From NCBI RefSeq assembly GCF_000346465.2, contig NC_034009.1:39600456-39664455 (forward strand): a stretch of 64,000 nt of DNA. The letters are read 5' to 3'. A program made the position numbers and the translations under genes. Origin of the DNA: Prunus persica. Taxonomy: Eukaryota; Streptophyta; Magnoliopsida; Rosales; Rosaceae. Shown here piece by piece: positions 45,736 through 55,420 of the stretch (positions are counted from its first letter, which is position 1; every line of letters starts with the position of its first letter). The notes below the pieces were generated by a model. It did not search any database, was not told the origin of the DNA, and saw nothing but the letters and a program-made list of their open reading frames with translations.

Positions 45736-47688
45736 ATTGAACTTTTTAATCGGGTTTGAAAACGGCGCATGTGTATGTCAGGTAGACGAAAAGTTGCTTA
45801 CATATAAAACCATTTCAAAAAAATAATACGGCGGTTACATATAACTACGACGTATAAATTACAAAATACGACGGTACATTTAACTTCGGACGTGGTAAAT
45901 AAATACGACAGTAGTGTTGTAGGTACCGTCGTAGTAAACTCAAAAATTAAAGTACATAAGTAATAACTCGCGTCATGGTAGATTATTTAACACGTCGTTT
46001 TTATTAATTTACCGACGTGGATTTCTGTAATATACGTCGATAATACCGACGTTGATTTTACAATTTAAACGGCGGTTTTTTTGTAAGGACCGCCGTTGGT
46101 TTTAAAAATTTATTCTATAAATTTGTCGCTTTCATTCATTTTCGGTTTACATTTAAGGTTCCAAGTTCTTCCTCTCTCAGTCTCTCACGTCTCAAAGACA
46201 ATAATTTGGATGTCTTTCTCAAAGAGAAATTGAGCTTACTCGCATCAAATATATGTCCACAAGAAGAAGCTTGTCAACTAGCCTTCTCACTTCCTTGATC
46301 AAGCCTGATAGGACACTTAGTGCTTCTGAATACTCCTTGCTTTCCATCAAAAGAGATGCAAGCCTGGCCTCCACTCGCTGTCGAAGGAAAGTTCGCTTCT
46401 CAGGGAAATCTTCTTGATTTTCTTGGCTAAGAAGATCCGTCAGATTTGTGATAGCCTCTTCCTTTATCCGTAGAGCTTCAGAAGAAGAAGATGGGTTTCA
46501 AGAATGCGATAAAGAATAGAAATGGCTTCAGATGGCCTCTAAAGCATGAGCAATCGAATCAGTAGTTGTTGGGAGATATGATGAAGACATTGTCAATGCT
46601 TTGAACTATACAAGTCCTGCAGAAAGATAAAGGACCAAACTGTTAAAGAAACTGAAACAATGGCGGTTTTCTGTTCTACCGTCGTCTTTTCTCGTCGTCT
46701 ATATTAAGGTAAGATGGCGGTAGATTTATAATTACCGACGTAGATTATTTTGTTAAACGTCGTTAAGTGTACTACAACCGACGTGGATTTTATTTTTAAA
46801 TTATAAATAGAGTTTTTTTTCCCCTATTCTTTCAGTTTTAGTTTTCAATTACAAAGCGTGATAAATAGATTTTTCTTTCCCGAGGAAATTTAAAATGAGG
46901 GAAATTAATGTTCTAGAATTTGTAAACTAACACGACGCAATATTTGCAAATCTGTGTCATCTGTTAAGATTATGATGTGGAACAGAGTTCCATCTGGTAA
47001 GATTTCGTAACCCTTGGGATCTCAGACAAATCTGATTATGTCGGCGGTTTTCTATATAAATCGTCGTGGTTATTTCAATTCTTGTCATTAAGTAGATCTA
47101 CCGACGTAGGATAAGAAAATCAAAGAAAAAAATTGTTAACAAAAATTCTTATTAAGACGACGGTTAAAATTAAAGGTACGACGTATAAAATGAATAAATA
47201 CGACGTTAAATTTTATTGTACGATTTAAAGATAACGTCGTAGAACTATAAGAGAATGACGTCGATATATTTATATTTTCCGTCGTTGTACATTAATTTAA
47301 TACGGCGATATTTTGTATTTTAAAGCCGTGGATTTGTTTGTAATTATACGGCGTCTTATACGAAAACCTCGTCGTGTTATTTTATGAGTAAAAACGGCAG
47401 TTTTTATTGAAATCGTCGTCTTTACTTTCTACGTCGGTCGATTCATAACTTCTGCCGTTCTTTGTTGGCATTGATTTTACACTGCGAAAATCTGTTTCAA
47501 ATAGACGTCGGTTGTTTAATTATGTACGTTGTTGTTTTTGAACAGCCATTTGAATCTCCATTTTTTAGTTGTCTAAGGTTGTATTACACGACGGTGTTTT
47601 TAGAACCGTCGTCTTTTTAAAAACCACGACGGTTTTCACTTAGACCGTCGTTGTTTTCTGGTCGTCTTTTTCACTTTTTGTAGTAGTG
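45736..47688. repeat. CACTA 5' subterminal motif array
   Basis: ACGACGG/CCGTCGT and looser ACGACG or CGACGT words are spread on both strands from 45760 to the terminus, interrupted only by the RPN6 piece. Nothing else codes. Confidence 0.85.
46214..46590 (-). pseudogene. Captured fragment of 26S proteasome subunit RPN6
   Basis: On the minus strand it opens with MSSSYLPTTTDSIAHALEA, then (after frameshifts) SEAISILYRILE, ALRIKEEAITNLTDLL and, after a jump, EKRTFLRQRVEARLASLLME, SKEYSEALSVLSGLIKEVRR and a decayed LVDKLLLVDI. This is the N-terminal helical part of plant RPN6 (PSMD11), a lid subunit of the 26S proteasome, with roughly 65 residues deleted between the two halves. Several frameshifts show that it is not translated as RPN6. 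It lies inside the CACTA 5' region, in the same orientation as the element's genes. Confidence 0.9.
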
Positions 47689-48742
47689 GCATATGATGAC
47701 GACACTCACAACAAGATCATGGCATTTGACTCGAGTTGTATGATTCTCTCTTAAGTGTATGTAAAGTGTATGACATTTACATCAATACGTGTATTCTTAA
47801 TTGAAATCTACTATGGCATTTACTCAAATTAACAATCAAGAATCCATTAAGATCAAAGAGAATATGAGTGTCACAAAAACCCTAAAACATGGCATTTGTT
47901 ATTAGGAATTCAAGAATCGATTTCTCATAACTAGTTCTTAACCCAATTATTCGTTGCAAATAAGAACACATTCAATATGGCAATTGACCTATGTTCTACA
48001 ACAATTTAATTCCAATACATGCTTCTAAGTTAGCTACTCAAAGAAACAAAATATCAGAATTCACATAACATATAGAAACCGAAAACATCACGCTTGTAGA
48101 AACTAAAAATCCATTAACCTTGTTTATAAAATTGAAATCATGTTTAGGGCTTCAAGATTAAGCCCTAACTAACAAGAAATTAGTTACTCATGGTCTTGGA
48201 TGAACTCAAAAATAAATACATAAGAACTGAAAATTAAAGAAGGAAGGAAAAGAAAGAACTCGTTCGCAGCTTTCTCCTCTTGCGCTGTTGATCTCTTTAG
48301 GACGTGAATCCTTTTTATCAGCCTTGCCTCGTCTTTTATATCACTTATATCAGAGTTCTAAACCCTAAAATTGACTGAAAAGTCGTCCAAGAAGTCTTGG
48401 TAAACAAGGAATCCAAATAGGAAAGTAAAAATCACAATTCCTAACTCCACTGGGAAATACAGCTCAGCCCAATGTTCACACGATTTTGGGATCTTCGACC
48501 TTGTAGAAAAATCATTAAAAATATATTTTAGAAAGATAAATGTCTTATCTTTCCAACCATATATAGCACGTAACTTGAAAAATTCGGAAAGGCTTCCGTT
48601 TCTTCACATTCACGTAGCATGTACGAAACTGTCCTGTCTGCACGTGGGCTAACTTTACTTGTAATACTGTACCAATTGGCTCGGTAGAAAATTCTAGAAA
48701 AATCATAGATTGAACTTCAAGATGTTAGCTTTCATCTCCAAT

Positions 48743-49550
48743 CAGGGGCGGCCTTGGGGAGGTGCAAGTGGCGCCACCGCACAGGGCCCCCGAAAAAAAA
48801 AATATTTATATTATATATATATATTAATATTATATGAATCGTATATATAATATAGCGTCTGGATATTTGCACAACAGCGTGTTCAGGGGAGTTGGATGGA
48901 GCACATCTCTCTTTGGCAAAAGGGCCCGAGTTCGATGCTCCTTGATGTCGTTCTACTGGCTAGCCTTTTGTGATATTATTTTTGCATTCAAACTTTACAT
49001 AATTATTGAACCATTGGATTAATATGCAACGATGGGTGACCACAATCTCTTGGACTCCTGTGGTCCATGAGATCGGGACTGATATTACATGACTTATTTT
49101 ATTAAATTATTATCATGTTGATGATTGGTTGTATGAGAATATAGTTTGTAGAAATATTTATCTATTTCTTGTTGGGGTTTTCTTCCAGGTTATAGGGTTT
49201 TGGAATTTTTCTTTGTAATCTAAACATGCCACCTACTAGAAAATACGTTTATGGATATACAAAACGGCTTAGAAAAAGAAAATTCGAGGAATTGACTCAA
49301 TCTCAAAGAGGAGCTCTTGATAGATTCATTGTTAGAGAATCACATGCTACAATTGATGAAAATATTTAAATTTTTATGAATTTAATTTCTGATTTTCATT
49401 GCATATTTATTGATGGTGAATTTTAGTTATAAAAAAAAATTGTTTATGACATTAAGTTATGGCAAATTTTTATAGTATTTTCGTATTAGATTATGCAAGG
49501 CCCCAATTTAAGTTTCGCACAGGGCCCTCAAAATCTCAGGGACGGCCCTG
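48743..49550 (+). mobile_element. Small hAT element, 808 bp, non-autonomous
   Basis: Ends CAGGGGCGGCCTTG and GGGACGGCCCTG with a perfect 8-bp target repeat TCTCCAAT (48735-48742, 49551-49558). Near 49227 it retains MPPTRKYVYGYTKRLRKRKFEEL...QSQRGALDRF, the usual N-terminal start of zf-MYM/TTF hAT transposases, ending at a TAA at 49366. It also contains a truncated relative (49003-49082) of the MITE at 7955-8159. Confidence 0.9.
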
Positions 49551-49734
49551 TCTCCAATTGGTCTTGTGCTAAAATTCCTCCGAAAAGTTGATTTTCCCTT
49601 AAAAACCTTCTAAGAGTGCAGAAAAGCTGAAAATCAGAAAAATAAAGTAATAAGCCATTTTTAAATCTAATTCTCTTACAAAACCAAAGTAAAAAGAGTA
49701 CATAAATGAGTATATTTATGGACTTATCAACGTC

Positions 49735-50470
49735 TTCTTCGTTGGACTTGGGGTTGTTTTCCTTATATGTCCCCTATATATATATATGGCCTTTAGTTGA
49801 GCCCACAAATACCTTCAGTTAGTTTTTGGGTTTAGGGGCCTACAGAACCTGCACTAAACAATAAAAGAAAATACCTAATTAGTTTAGTACGAATTTATAA
49901 TGAAGGCTTTATTAGGTGAAGTTTTATTTCTTAATCGTTAGATCAAATTGGTTAGCATCTGAAGTCGCCCAAAGATTTGAGAGGGATTCCACAAACATAT
50001 AATATAAAGAAAGAAAGCAATAGTAGGAGATGAACCAGTACAAAAAACAATATATAAATAGTACATAATAATTCCATAACCTTGTCACAAACGCACTCAC
50101 AAATGCTTTCCATAAACCTTGCCCTAACATATAACAAATAAAGGCAACATTGCATATGATGCAACCATGTCCAAATCTGATACGTGATAAAAAAAAAAGG
50201 ACATGGCAGCAACATATGACTGAAGTAGATGGGCTCTTTGCATCTCGTGTTATCGTAATTAAAGACATCAAAATATTAAGGTTGAAATCTTCTATAGTAG
50301 CAAGCATTAAAATAGGTTTGAAGCAGAGTTTAAAGAAAATTCCAATTCCACTGATTTGCCTCTGCTCAAAGACGAGAACCAAAATGGTTACTTCCCTTGC
50401 TGAGTATATTTGTTAACGTCGGAAACGGTAATAGATGACCAATCAAACCCAAGTACGACGAGTTTTGCAT
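49735..50470. other. Intergenic, nothing recognised
   Basis: AT-rich; the 152-residue minus open frame at 49924-50382 is hydrophobic low-quality sequence with no family resemblance and a poor codon pattern. Confidence 0.45.
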
Positions 50471-50483
50471 AGGATCAGAAGTA

Positions 50484-50790
50484 GTTGAATCCAGCTTGCA
50501 TCACACGCTTCTTTGACTCCATTGCATTAGATGAGTTTTTGTATTTTTGAACAGCTACACTCCGAAGTCGTTTGTGTCTACGCTTCATGCGCTGCAACTT
50601 CGCCCTATCCAGATTGGCCTGCCTTTTGTCATCTTCAATTTGGCCTTCAACAAATTCCAAACGTGCCCTTGCCCTTTGGATTTCATCACCAAGTTGAAGA
50701 TGCCTCTCCTTCCAAAAAGCAAGAACTCTTTCAGACTCAAAACTTCCAACAAAATGGTCATTCTATCTAGGAATGTGACATTGCTTGTCT
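50484..50790 (-). CDS. Unknown short basic, helical protein (3' exon)
   Basis: Minus frame reads NDHFVGSFESERVLAFWKE, RHLQLGDEIQRARARLEFVE and on to KKRVMQAGFNYF before TGA at 50484. It is about 95 residues, rich in Arg, Lys, Glu and Gln with heptad-like spacing. An in-frame TAG sits directly upstream (50772), overlapping a possible AG acceptor (cattcctag), so it may be the last exon of a spliced gene whose start is near 50870. A donor-like CAG/GTGAGT at about 50808 supports an intron. I do not recognise the family. It is divergent from the gene at 51343. Confidence 0.45.
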
Positions 50791-51263
50791 GGTGACTCAC
50801 CTGCGTTTCAAAGGCGGTCTTTGTTTGGAGGGGTGTTTATTATGCTCACATCAAACTTGGTTAGTAAATCCATTCTATGGGGGGAGTGAGTTTCTGTGGA
50901 GGAGAGAGTTTCAGTAGATGGAGACAGATTCGGTGGAGGAGTGAGATTTTTGTGGAGGGAGAATTTCTATGAAATGGGTGATAGTAATACCAATAAAAGG
51001 GTTCCCGCCAAAAAGTATTTGGTTGACAATGTATAAATTAATTTTTGGTCTGATACAATCTAAGTTTAATCCTAACTAGTTTGGTTAGTTTGGTTGAATT
51101 CACTAACTAGATGTCACTTCCATTGAGTTTCTTTCAACCACTATCAGTGGTGTAAGGAGAGTGTGAGGTTGACATGCTTGAAAAGCAAAACCTAACACCT
51201 CTTTTTTTTAAAATTGAAAGAAAGTACATATGTTGACTACACACAAGCTTTGGTATGTTGGTC

Positions 51264-51924
51264 TATAAAGCTATGTTCCCTTTCTCAAACGAAATTGCAT
51301 ATGCAATCCTCGTCCTCCCAAAACAAATAGAATTATTCAAGCATGTCAACCTCTTCAGGCGCCAACAACACAATCAAAGATGACAAATTGGAGTCGCAGG
51401 TTCTATTTCCACATTGTACTCGCCGACCCCTTCCATTTTCAACATCATTTGGGAGTGAGGGGGACTCCGATGATCCATTAGAGCTAATACATGCAGTCAA
51501 TAGCAAGCTGGATTATAATTCCAGACTGATCAATTCATGGCGCGAGAAATATGTTGAAGACGAAGCCATTTTGGCTGATCTTAACATTAGAGTGAACAAA
51601 GCGTTCTCCCAAAAGAACAAGTACTTGAAGCTGAGTCATAAAAGGAAGCTGAAAGCTGAGGAGTTAGATACAGTAATGAATGATGAAATTAAAGGTTGTT
51701 TGATGAATCATATGCGATGCGAAGAGCACCACAGTGAACTGGAGTTGGCATTCAACGAAGGATTCGAAAAATTACGAGCATTTGCAGCAACTACTCATAC
51801 AAGTTATAATTGGGACTATGTGTCCCCTGATGTTGTGAGAGAGATACTAGACGATGGTGGTGACATGAATGAGCATAAGCACGTCAAAGCTGCTTGGAAG
51901 AAGCCGACCGATACGACTAAGTGA
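51264..51924 (+). CDS. Unknown 193-residue protein
   Basis: CDS 51343-51924; TATAAAG at 51264-51270 lies 73 bases upstream. The protein starts MSTSSGANNTIKDDKLESQ, has an acidic stretch (GSEGDSDDPLE), then a long charged helical middle (NKAFSQKNKYLKLSHKRKLK, probably coiled-coil) and ends with MNEHKHVKAAWKKPTDTTK. No frameshift or stop. I do not recognise the family; it may be host or transposon cargo. Its last exon-like part (51861-51970) has a second, diverged copy at 54618-54735, beyond the LTR at 52048-54318, showing a local duplication. Confidence 0.5.
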
Positions 51925-52047
51925 TTGCGGCTACAGTTGTTCAGTTGGTTGAGAGTGATCGTGGTATTGCACAAATTAGAAGTATATTCCCATAATGTCA
52001 TTATCTAATTTAAAATAACACAAATATCAGTTTCATTTGCTTCATAT

Positions 52048-52301
52048 TGTAACACCCCGACCCCAAATTTCCCCAAAATTTACCCTCATTTAATTAATTA
52101 ATTATTTAAGGGTATTTTAGTCATATTTTTAACCGGAGAGAGTTTGGGACCATGACTTGTATTTTTGGATAGGTCGTACTGAGACGAGTTCATAGACACG
52201 TAGTGGGCTCGAATCAGAGTTGTAACGAGAGAGATATGGTCAAAAGAAACCCAGTGGCACAATCGTAAATATTTCAAAATGGGATTTTTATAAAAATCTG
52301 G

Positions 52302-52339
<38 letters not shown>

Positions 52340-54318
52340 GCGACTTCTCTCTCTCTCCCGTCGGCTCTCTCTCTTTCTCTCCTTGTATCTCCGGCCACCG
52401 ACCACGGCTGTGGGCGGGGCCGGTACCAAACTGACCGGGACGACGTCCCCTTCCTTCCCCGACCATTCCCCGCCGGCAACGCGGCCGTTGCTGGCCGGAA
52501 AATGCAGAAAACCGCCGGGAGGTCGTCGAAACTTCAACGCCGTCGATCTCCCTCCTCCGGCCACCATTTTCGTCGACCCAGGTATGGATCTTGAACCTCT
52601 CGAGCTGTTCTAGCTGTTTGTTGGTTGGGTTTTGATCGATTCGATCTCTAGATCACTCGATTTTCGAATTGAAAATTGGCCGAAACTTCGGCCGCCGTGA
52701 TCGGCCATTTTCGGCCACTTTTTGTGGTAGGTCCAAGAACAAAAGTGGCTCCAAATAGGGTGTTATACCTAGGGTAGAAGTTTGGAGCCGAGATGTTGAG
52801 ATTTTCCGGCGAAGCGTTATCGCTTTGGGCACCCACGCGTGCGGCGGCGCGTGGGCACTGTAGAAAAAGTAGATGTGTTCCGATGAGATCCTTAGGTTGT
52901 CACGAGTGCGTAGGATTTGGCGGATCTCAATTCGGACGTCGTTTGACTATCGAACGGATAATCGCATATTATGCGTTATCCGGGTTCGATAGGTTGAGAC
53001 CGTCGGATGGTCCCAAATTTAATATATGTTGATCTAGGTATTTCTAGGATCGTGTAGGATTTCACGGATCGTGAATCGGAGCCCCGGATGTTCCGAATAA
53101 TAATTTAAAGTTTATATTTTATATTAACCATCAGATTATGCGATCGTGAGAAATCCGACCGTCTGATCTGAACCAAACTGGCAGGAAAAGTGTCCTGTAC
53201 CTGGTAGAACCCATAGGGACCTTCGGATCGGAAATTGGAGGTCGTGGGTTCCGCAAGTCTGTTTGACCAGGGTTAGAGTAGTTTGACCCTTGGTTGACCG
53301 TGAGTCTCCCGGAGTAATCTCACCCTTCCAGGGGGAATTATCGGGAGCTAGACTATTGTGGAGGGTTACACAATATTAGAATTATTTATATAATTATATA
53401 TGGTTGTACAAGGGTACAACAAAGTCTAGAATGTCAGTTTGGAGTGCTATACGCACTACTTTAGGTACCTCCTCGGATTTTGGATTCGCTACAAGCACCA
53501 CCAAGTGAAAGTTAGGTCCCGCGTGGCGTAGGTTATCCGGCGTTGGGACAGACCCCATACGTGGCGTTGGTTGTACCGGCGTATGGGGAGATTTGCAATA
53601 TGATGTTCAGGTCTCACGTGGCGTAGGTTATCCGGCGTTGAGACAGGCCCCGTACGTGGCGTTGGTTGTACCAGCGTACGGGGAGATTATGTGATATGAT
53701 GTTGAGGTCCCGCGTGGCGTAGGTTATCCGGCGTTGGGACAGGCCCCATACGTGGCGTTGGTTGTACCGGCGTATGGGGAGTTATATGATATGATAGTAT
53801 GGCATGGTCGCACATGGCGTAGGTTATCCGGCGTGTTGACAGGCCCCATACGTGGCGTTGGTTGTATCGGCGTATGGGGAGAATATGTGAAATGCAGAGA
53901 AAGGAAATAAGGTATCACCGATGTGTGGAATTGGGTTTTAGGGAAGAACTACGTGTGGCTTGATCCCTCAAGGAGGGTACGTAGGCAGCCTAAGGTTATT
54001 GGGTGCAGCCGCAGACTAAATATTAGTCATATTTGGTATTTGAATTGTATGGTAGTTGTTTGAGAATTATTGGAAGGCCAAAGGCCATTTATGAGAATTT
54101 GCATGAAATTATATTGTGCATGCTGCTAGTTGTGGATATTAAATGTGTTTTTATGCAGGTTGAAATTTTGGGAAATGTCCAATTTATAGGGGAGACTCTG
54201 CTGAAATTTCGGCAGGAAGTCTCGGTTTTTAGTAAGTGGGCCTGGCATCGGGGTGATGTCAGGAATTCCAAAGGGTTCGTCTCGGGTTTTGAGAAAATTC
54301 GGGGCGGGTCCTTAAACA
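52048..54318 (+). mobile_element. Long gypsy-type LTR, about 2271 bp, plus orientation
   Basis: Starts TGTAACACCCCGACC; the end is set at TCCTTAAACA. Flanks CATAT (52043-52047) and TATAT (54319-54323) agree at four of five bases; CATAT also occurs exactly two bases earlier. It is related to the minus LTR at 30669-33125 (same start, same CT run region, same inner blocks), but the last few hundred bases differ. No internal gag-pol. Confidence 0.7.
53515..53890 (+). repeat. Four-unit minisatellite inside the LTR
   Basis: Units start at about 53515, 53608, 53703 and 53806 with GGTC.C.C.TGGCGTAGG, each followed by TTATCCGGCG, then a second half CGTGGCGTTGGTTGTA.C and GGCGTA.GGGGAG. Each unit is thus itself a pair of related GTGGCGT...GGCG halves. 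Period is 92-103. Confidence 0.9.
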
Positions 54319-55420
54319 TATATAATTATTGGGACTATGTATTGCAAGTCATCATGTGTTCCTTCTGTCTAACATTATATTTTGCAAATATCAAAATATT
54401 ATTCAATAAGCAGTCAATATCACAGCAAGTTGGGAATTAGTAAAGCCCCATTATCATGTCCGTTCACATTAAAGAGCTGGCGTACTTTTTCTCAAAAAAC
54501 TGACACGTGAGTCATAAGTAACATAACATGTGCTATACATTGTTTAGTGAATGGTTTATGGTTTATTTATATATAATAAAATTCCAAATATTGCTGAATA
54601 TTTGTTTTTTCTATATCCCTGGGAACATGAGTGACCATAAGCATGTAAGACCTGTTAAGAAGAAGCTGACTAATACGACCGAGTGATTGTGGCTACCGTT
54701 GTTTAGTTGGTTGGGGAGATCGTGGTATTGCTAAGAGGGAGCACATAATGTGCTTTGCAATCAAATTTTCTTTTGTGTGTGGAATTATGAGTAGTTCAAA
54801 TGTTAGTGTACCCTTTAATATTCTTCAACCGTTTGAAATGTGATTAGCTGCAATGTACTTTTTTACACGCTGCTTTCTAATCACTCTGTTCCAACAAAGT
54901 GCTTTAAGTATCCTTCAGTTACAAATGTTTACAAAATCGTGCATCTAATAACCAGTCGAGCTCAGATCTTAATAACAAGTAAAACACTAGAACATAACAT
55001 TCGGAAAAAGTGGGTGCTGCTGGAAATCATTACTGGTAATGGAAGCAAGAGCTGGCTGCTGGAAATGCTGCATTAGCCTGTGATATAATCAATGAATCTC
55101 TGTTAAAACATAATTCACCATAAACTACCCATTTTACATGGTAAAAGTCATTGCTTCTTCACATAACTCAAAATTTGATACTTTATCAAATGTCTATGAA
55201 AATTTCTAAATAGGGGAAAGACGTAAAATTAACATGTGTCCAAATTTCATGCAAGAATGAAACCAAGCAAATTTTTATTTCAATTATCAGTGGACATAGT
55301 AAGAACTCATCGGTGGACATGAACAAAAAAATAATAATATTAAAAACTGAATCTAGAAAACTTCACCTGATCATTAGTCTTCATAACAACCGAATTTCGT
55401 CTAATAGAAACATAAATCAT
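54319..55420. other. Partial copy of the 51343 gene tail and empty sequence
   Basis: 54319-54345 (tataattattgggactatgt) parallels 51803-51822, and 54618-54735 parallels 51861-51970 (gagtgaccataagcatgtaag, aatacgaccgagtga, gtttagttggtt, gatcgtggtattgc). About 270 bases separate them, which could be intron. 54736-55420 holds nothing recognised. Confidence 0.55.

Larger units (their letters stand above)
34662..47688 (-). mobile_element. CACTA (En/Spm) transposon, 13.0 kb, two genes, minus orientation
   Basis: Ends CACTACTACAAAAA...TTTTTGTAGTAGTG with a perfect 3-bp target repeat GCA (34659-34661, 47689-47691). Gene order along the element: 5' subterminal region (47688-45735), Ulp1-like gene (45735-40897), transposase gene (about 39690-36272), 3' subterminal region (36270-34662). 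ACGACGG/CCGTCGT-type motifs crowd both ends. A captured RPN6 fragment sits at 46214-46590. Both genes carry disabling changes, so this copy needs help in trans, although its ends are intact. Confidence 0.95.
34306..49729 (-). mobile_element. Gypsy-type solo LTR hosting a CACTA and a hAT element
   Basis: Outer ends TGTTGGTAAATT (34306) and GGACTTATCA (49729) are flanked by a perfect 5-bp repeat ACGTC (34301-34305, 49730-49734). Without CACTA (34662-47688) and hAT (48743-49550) and their duplicated targets the LTR is about 1578 bp. In minus orientation it ends ...GTGCACTTGCAAGG...TTTACCAACA, the form that precedes the GGCGCC primer region in many plant gypsy elements. No internal retrotransposon sequence remains. 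Confidence 0.8.

Noticed and set aside
49924..50382. 152-residue hydrophobic minus open frame
   Set aside because: No domain, promoter or similarity; amino acid composition is typical of AT-rich non-coding DNA.
52098..52567. Arg/Glu-rich open frames on the minus strand
   Set aside because: Produced by the CT run at 52308-52380 inside the long LTR.
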